Shown in pieces: positions 60,119-64,000 of a stretch of DNA of 64,000 nucleotides; the stretch's first letter is position 1, and each line of letters begins with the position of its first letter. A model generated the notes under the pieces. It searched no databases and was not told the origin of the DNA. It was given only the letters and a program-made list of their open reading frames with translations. The translations under genes were made by a program, and so were the position numbers. Source of the DNA: an uncultured bacterium (GTDB lineage Bacteria > Bacillota > Clostridia > Oscillospirales > Oscillospiraceae); the NCBI GenBank assembly GCA_947364395.1, contig CANASS010000004.1:15211-79210 (forward strand), given 5' to 3'.

Positions 60119-60410
60119 CAATGTGACAACGGGCTTAAAATTCGGCCTTCCAAAAGCTCAAATAGTTTTGCAGGATTGCCATCAGATATGACAAATTGGA
60201 TGCCACTGTTCTCGCTTTCGTTTACATTGCCGCTGTCGTAATTCTGTTGTTTTAGCTCAACCTTCCCTATTTTTCAAGCAAGCCCTAACAAGGCCGTAAA
60301 ATCCAGCCCTGATGCCCATCCGCTGCCTGGGAACTCCAATACAAAAGCAGAGCTTTTCACCACAAGCTTCAGAAAACCGGGACGACGCAGAATATGTCCC
60401 GCAGTGACTC
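60115..60410 (-). pseudogene. remnant of an unidentified gene with internal stop codon
   Basis: A leftward frame from about 60410 reads VTAGHILRRPGFLKLVVK, SSAFVLEFPGSGWASGLDF and TALLGLA, hits TGA at 60276-60274, then continues KIGKVELKQQNYDSGNVNE, SGIQFVISDGNPAKLFELL and EGRILSPLSHC to a final TGA at 60115. The amino-acid make-up looks genuinely coding on both sides of the stop. No start codon or ribosome site was found. Family not recognised. Probably a decayed gene brought by a mobile element. Confidence 0.4.
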
Positions 60411-60416
60411 AATGTG

Positions 60417-60503
60417 TTTAACAGTGGTCTGCCGAAGGGTTCTGGGAATAAGCAGGAGCTGATTCAAATGATCGAGCGCTATATCCGCTGTTACAATACC
60501 TGA
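60417..60503 (+). pseudogene. C-terminal scrap of an IS3-type transposase
   Basis: Reads F-N-S-G-L-P-K-G-S-G then NKQELIQMIERYIRCYNT and a stop. The I-E-x-Y-I-x-x-Y-N motif is typical of the end of IS3-family OrfB, where the consensus would go on E-R-x-Q. Only about 28 codons remain. Confidence 0.35.
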
Positions 60504-60575
60504 AAGTGCAATAAAACCTTGACATCCTAACGTCTGCGGCAAAGTATGAGCTTTTCCTTTCAGCCCGACAAAACC

Positions 60576-60614
60576 GAAATTCGGGCCGCCTGCTGTATAG
60601 GCGGCCCGAATTTC
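60576..60614. terminator. 15-bp perfect hairpin in degenerate region
   Basis: GAAATTCGGGCCGCC/GGCGGCCCGAATTTC, 9-base loop. Few T residues follow on either strand; could be an IS end or relic terminator. The rest of 60615-60844 shows no gene. Confidence 0.5.
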
Positions 60615-60844
60615 TGGTTGTCACAGCACGGAATACCTACCGGGCTGTATTAAAATCGCTATATTTTTTCTCTGTCCTCTTGACAGGGTGCGGTTCACGT
60701 TTCCATAGTTCGCCCGCCCTTTTCAAAGGATTCAGGCTACAGAAGAAGGAACATTGAGAATAGTGCTTGCTGTTTGCCCCCTTATGCTATTTTTATAATT
60801 CAACATGTTCCGGCAGCCGCGCGGTTGAGCGCGCCTGCCTAACC

Positions 60845-61186
60845 TTATTTGCAGGCCAGCTCTAATATTTTTCGGAAGTGGAAAAGCACCTCCTCCTGAT
60901 CGGCGGCAGAGAGCGTTTGAAACCAATCAATGGATTTCAGGATGTGCTGCATGAGATCTACCTTTTCCGTCATATGGTCATCCCCTACTAAGCTATCCAG
61001 TGGGAGGCCCAAGGCGTCAGATATCCGAATGGCAGTGTCCAGCGTTGTGTGGCCGTTTAGACGGATTGATTGCAGCGTGGACTTTGGAATATCGGTCGTC
61101 TTGGCAAACTCCGCGATGGACTGACCGTTTATTTCTCGAATGGCTTCCAGATTTTTTGCAAATGTTTCTTGTTTGTCCAACAGCAT
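60845..61186 (-). CDS. XRE-family helix-turn-helix regulator
   Basis: 113 aa. HTH_3 domain at about residues 8-65: FAKNLEAIREINGQSIAEFA, KTTDIPKSTLQSIRLNGHTT and LDTAIRISDALGLPLDSLVG. A C-terminal helical tail (LKSIDWFQTLSAADQEEVLFHFRKIL, in part) may oligomerise. ATG at 61186 or, by ribosome-site spacing to GGAGGG, TTG at 61180. Intact, isolated in a region of mobile-DNA remnants; probably belonged to an element. Confidence 0.85.
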   Translation of the reverse strand: MLLDKQETFAKNLEAIREINGQSIAEFAKTTDIPKSTLQSIRLNGHTTLDTAIRISDALGLPLDSLVGDDHMTEKVDLMQHILKSIDWFQTLSAADQEEVLFHFRKILELACK

Positions 61187-61546
61187 CCCTCCTCGCCCCT
61201 ATGGCATTAAGGATAATGGAAGCCTGTCGGGCGGAAAACAGGTATAAAAGCGGGGGTGGATTATCAATCAGCAAAGCGCAAAAGAGTTTTTAAGACACGC
61301 TAAAACAGTGAGTGACCGAGGAAAAGCCTTCTCCCCGGCCTCGCCGTGTGTGAGTCTAGATCGATTTCCAACAAAAACCTACTTTTGGGTGAACTCCAAC
61401 ACCAGGGTGCCCTTGATCTCAATGGTATCTACTGCTGCCAATATCAGGCTGGCAGTGGTAGGCGTTCAACCATATGCCGCCCCATGTTCGTCAGGAGCGG
61501 CTATTAGTTCGTGCAGAAAACCCAGTTGACAGGAGGCAATCCGACT
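61187..61546. other. no gene seen; decayed sequence
   Basis: Only short fragments. Leftward, VDTIEIKGTLVLEFTQK ending at a TAG (61381-61379) looks like the tail of a former gene whose start may be the 41-codon frame at 61547-61672. Confidence 0.4.
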
Positions 61547-61672
61547 CTAGAAGCTGCCGGAGTTGAAAAAGGCGGTGACATCGCATTTGCCCGCAGGAAT
61601 GTTTGTTCCAACGCTATAGGCGCCAACGCCAAGCTTGAGCGCAGTGGGAGTGGGTACGATAGGCTGATCCAC
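61547..61672 (-). pseudogene. truncated small gene with intact promoter and ribosome site
   Basis: 41 codons from GTG 61672 to TAG 61547: VDQPIVPTPTALKLGVGAYS then VGTNIPAGKCDVTAFFNSGSF. The Y-x-V-G-x-[ND]-I-P-A-G-K pattern resembles small Clostridial surface or lipoprotein domains. AGGAGG lies 6 nt upstream and a consensus promoter further on. Beyond the stop, related-looking residues persist in another frame (to 61379), so this is probably the surviving start of a broken gene. Confidence 0.45.
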
Positions 61673-61719
61673 ACAAGACCTCCTAAAATACATTGGCGTG
61701 ACGATGTTTTACTGGTACG

Positions 61720-61748
61720 ATTATCTCTTATATTTTCTGTTATGTCAA
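61720..61748 (-). promoter_or_regulatory. sigma-A promoter before the truncated small gene
   Basis: -35 TTGACA (61748-61743), -10 GATAAT (61725-61720), 17-nt spacing, about 48 nt before the GTG at 61672. Confidence 0.7.
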
Positions 61749-61870
61749 TAGAAATCTGTTTTTTCTCCCAAAAACCATTTTCTGCCGCTTACACCTATCA
61801 CGAAAGTACTGTATGCCTCTGTTCCAGAATCTTTGAAAGACCTCTCGATTTTCGCGGCGAAATTTGATAG

Positions 61871-62289
<419 letters not shown>

Positions 62290-62820
62290 GATGCGGAAGA
62301 TGTACTGTTCTCTGACTTCATGCTCCAATGGCTTGAGATTGTAAAGCCGACAACCGCCATTACAACCTATTCCTCGTATTCCAACATGGTCAAAGGCATT
62401 ATCGTCCCATACTTCAAGGCACGTGGTATCATGCTGAAGCAACTCCGGCCCACTGACATTCAAGCCTTTTATATGGAATAGCTCAAGCGTGTAAAGGCCA
62501 ACTCGGTAATCCATTATCACACCAATATCCATAAGGCATTGAAGTATGCGGTAAAAATCGACTTACTGGACAGCAATCCTGCAGATAAGGTTGACCGCCT
62601 CAAGAAGAACTCCTTTATGGGAAGTTTCTATGATAGTGATGATGTAAAAAAACTTTTTGAAGCTACCAAGGGAACTCTGCTTGAAATTCCAGTATTCCTC
62701 GGTGCCTTTTATGGCTTGCGCCGGAGTGAGGTGCTGAGGCTGAAGTGGAGCGCAATCGACTTTCAAAGCAACACAATCACCATCAAGCATACTGTCATAT
62801 CCTGCAATCTTAGAGGATGA
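62290..62820 (+). pseudogene. Tn916-type tyrosine recombinase (integrase) fragment with amber codon
   Basis: Continuing in frame from the IS21 tail: FSDFMLQWLEIVKPTTAITT, YSSYSNMVKGIIVPYFKARG, then QAFYME, TAG (62479-62481), LKRVKANSVIHYHTNIHKAL, AVKIDLLDSNPADKVDRLK and LGAFYGLRRSEVLRLKW. This is the SAM-like core-binding domain plus the first catalytic Arg motif (G-L-R-x-S-E) of Tn916-like Int. The family has Gln where TAG stands (CAG to TAG). The H-x-L-R and Tyr motifs are missing, so it is inactive. Confidence 0.85.
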
Positions 62821-62899
62821 TAAAGTGCGTGGGATGACGCCAAATTCAGGTGTCCTTTTTTATAGGCTGTTTTACCTGTGTCTTTTTTTCGCTGCTTTG

Positions 62900-63310
62900 T
62901 CAACAGGCCGATTGATGGGGCTTGATTTTCTCTGAAATATCAACATCAAGGTTAAGCTGCTCCTTCAGGTTAGAAACAAAAGTGTCCCGATATCCAGCGT
63001 CTGCACAGAACCTTTGGATAGATGGATACCGCATATACGCTCGCCTATCGGTAGATATTCCGCTTTTTGTATTATGAATATTGGCGGCATGAACCACGAC
63101 AGACAGTAAACAGCCCAGCACATCCACTACAATGTGCCGCTTTCTGCCTTTCGTTTTTCCCTCCGTCAATTCCACGTTCTTCGCTGGTTGCTGCTGTTTT
63201 CACACTTTGGGAATCGATGATTGCGCAGCTTGGACTCTCGCGTCCGGCATTGATCCGCATCTTCTTTACATTGGCGCTGACACGGCTCCCATCTTGACAT
63301 TTCCATCGAA
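62900..63310 (-). pseudogene. IS5-family transposase remnant, one-base frameshift
   Basis: Leftward frame A: RWKCQDGSRVSANVKKMRIN, AIIDSQSVKTAATSEERGID and GGK; then frame B: TKGRKRHIVVDVLGCLLSVVV, HAANIHNTKSGISTDRRA and ending KIKPHQSAC. D-S-Q-S-V-K-T carries the first DDE aspartate and V-D-V-L-G-x-L the usual next block. The switch falls in an A5 run (63158-63154) where six A would restore the frame. N- and C-terminal parts are missing. Confidence 0.82.
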
Positions 63311-63447
63311 ATAGTGTATCTTTAGTATCAAAGATAATAGTAGTACTGGAGGAGCCATGATTTGGTTGAATCGAAATCGTGCAGGTCAGGCGGATGGCCA
63401 GCGGCGAATACCGTTGGCATCATTGGGTTTTTGGGAATATCTACGGC

Positions 63448-63500
63448 TTTTCTACGGCCCCACATTTACGGATTTTCTACGTTTTTCTACACTTTTCTAC
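63448..63500 (+). repeat. TTTTCTAC direct repeats, partly 10-bp phased
   Basis: TTTTCTAC at 63448, 63473, 63483 and 63493; the last three are exactly 10 bp apart. Located about 250 bp upstream of tRNA-Ser. No gene supported in 63311-63549. Confidence 0.7.
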
Positions 63501-63549
63501 GCGCTGTTCCTCGTTGTGGTGGGGCGGCAATGCGTTGGGAATCAGTCTT

Positions 63550-63592
63550 GCAGCGGTATCGAAGCGGTCATAACGAGCCTGACTCGAAAACG
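63550..63592 (+). repeat. partial copy of tRNA-Ser 5' half
   Basis: GCAGCGGTATCGAAG at the start, then GGTCATAACG and CTGACTCGAAA, matching the tRNA-Ser 5' half at 63743 with about three mismatches over 43 nt. No T-arm or 3' acceptor strand follows. A decayed duplicate, or an attachment-site-like half left by an integrated element. Confidence 0.75.
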
Positions 63593-63742
63593 AGTGACCA
63601 CGTTGGAACTGCTTTTCTGAAAAACCTTGATTTTTCAAGGCTTTGGAGGTATCATCAAGAAGAAAAAATTTTGTAGTTCTCTCCATCAGTTCTCTCCTTT
63701 TTCCGAGGTGTTTTTTGAGGGCTGATGTTGCGAAAAATACAC

Positions 63743-63831
63743 GCAGCGGTATCGAAGTGGTCATAACGGGGCTGACTCGAAATCAGTTTGGGAGCAATCC
63801 CACGAGGGTTCGAATCCCTCCCGCTGCGCCA
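63743..63831 (+). tRNA. tRNA-Ser (anticodon CGA)
   Basis: 89 nt including encoded CCA. Acceptor stem GCAGCGG/CCGCTGC, discriminator G as expected for Ser, D-stem TCG/CGG, anticodon stem GCTGA/TCAGT around CTCGAAA (anticodon CGA, reads UCG), long variable arm GGGA-GCAA-TCCC, T-arm GAGGG-TTCGAAT-CCCTC. Confidence 0.95.
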
Positions 63832-63833
63832 CA

Positions 63834-63868
63834 AAAGCCTTGAAAACACTACGTTTTCAAGGCTTTTT
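63834..63868 (+). terminator. terminator of tRNA-Ser
   Basis: 14-bp perfect stem AAAGCCTTGAAAAC/GTTTTCAAGGCTTT with a 5-base loop and a following T-run, directly after the CCA. Confidence 0.85.
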
Positions 63869-64000
63869 CCTTGTTTCCTGTTGTGCCCTGTTCTACTGGA
63901 TTTTCTGAATTGGTCTGCCCTCGATATGGCCGGCACAGAATGGGCTTGAATCCGTAGAATCCCGCAAAATCCTCAAACTGTCGGTTCAGTGTGGAGTCCT
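63849..64000 (-). pseudogene. IS21-family istA fragment at window edge
   Basis: Leftward from the window end: DSTLNRQFEDFAGFYGFKPI then LCRPYRGQT, a classic IstA catalytic-core block (F-x-D-F-x-x-x-Y-G-F-K-P). After RGQT the expected K-G-K-V-E is replaced by NSENPVEQGTT and a TAG inside the tRNA terminator. It is probably truncated where it meets the tRNA region; its start is outside the window. Confidence 0.75.

Noticed and set aside
63448..63500. CRISPR array
   Set aside because: Repeat unit is only 8 bp with 2-bp gaps, no spacers of 26-50 nt and no cas genes in the window.

Overview
This window looks like chromosomal DNA from a GC-rich, Gram-positive anaerobe of the Clostridia, most likely Oscillospiraceae (the Flavonifractor/Lawsonibacter/Pseudoflavonifractor area). 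Support for this comes from Firmicute-type features: a T-box leader upstream of pheST, a CIRCE-controlled groESL operon, an IreB-family protein, MtaB, YitT, EndoA/NdoA next to alr and a YdcC-like lipoprotein, a TPP riboswitch with an intrinsic terminator, consensus sigma-A promoters and strong Shine-Dalgarno sites. The assignment is inferred from gene content only.

Layout. 1-3.8 kb: a carbohydrate-type ABC importer (binding protein and two permeases, the last one cut by the window edge) downstream of a PocR/AraC regulator. 4.0-9.9 kb: a thiamine operon, transcribed leftwards in the order thiW-thiM-thiE-HAD phosphatase-thiD-thiC-thiN. It makes HMP de novo and salvages thiazole. It starts with a TPP riboswitch and terminator, followed by a second, unassigned structured RNA. 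10-15.6 kb: a phosphorelay locus with a lone receiver, a hybrid kinase with Hpt, and a hybrid kinase fused at its C-terminus to a complete DegV (fatty-acid-binding) domain. 15.7-20.9 kb: a solute-binding lipoprotein paired with a HAMP-less chemoreceptor, facing a second, dCache/HAMP chemoreceptor. 20.9-25.2 kb: a response regulator/ABC-2 exporter/kinase operon.

25.3-31.8 kb: gltX, a secreted protein of unknown role, and the nnr-lipoprotein-alr-ndoA cluster, which has no visible antitoxin gene. 31.9-38.7 kb: a Phe-type T-box, DUF2500 and YitT genes, a 68-aa protein, pheS, pheT (with an unusual insert) and mnmA. 38.7-44 kb: a more AT-rich BlaI/M56 cassette, a DUF4358/transglutaminase lipoprotein, ireB, an SH3-NlpC/P60 hydrolase and a small unknown protein. 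44.4-53.3 kb: a GH31 glycosidase, groESL, mtaB, an HD nucleotidase, an ACT/UPF0210 pair and a DUF2089 regulator with a membrane partner. 53.3-60 kb: an alpha/beta hydrolase, then an AT-richer FtsX-type ABC system with its own two-component system. The two promoter regions of that system share a near-identical 15-bp motif.

60.1-64 kb is a graveyard of mobile DNA: pseudogene scraps, IS21 istA pieces on both strands, a Tn916-type integrase fused in frame to an IS21 tail and broken by an amber codon, an IS5-type transposase with a one-base frameshift, and an intact tRNA-Ser(CGA) preceded by a copy of its own 5' half.

The most promising unusual items are the histidine kinase-receiver-DegV fusion, the TPP-like but non-canonical RNA between the TPP riboswitch and thiW, the proposed TMP-phosphatase/ThiN route to thiamine diphosphate, and the repeated operator-like motif of the FtsX system.
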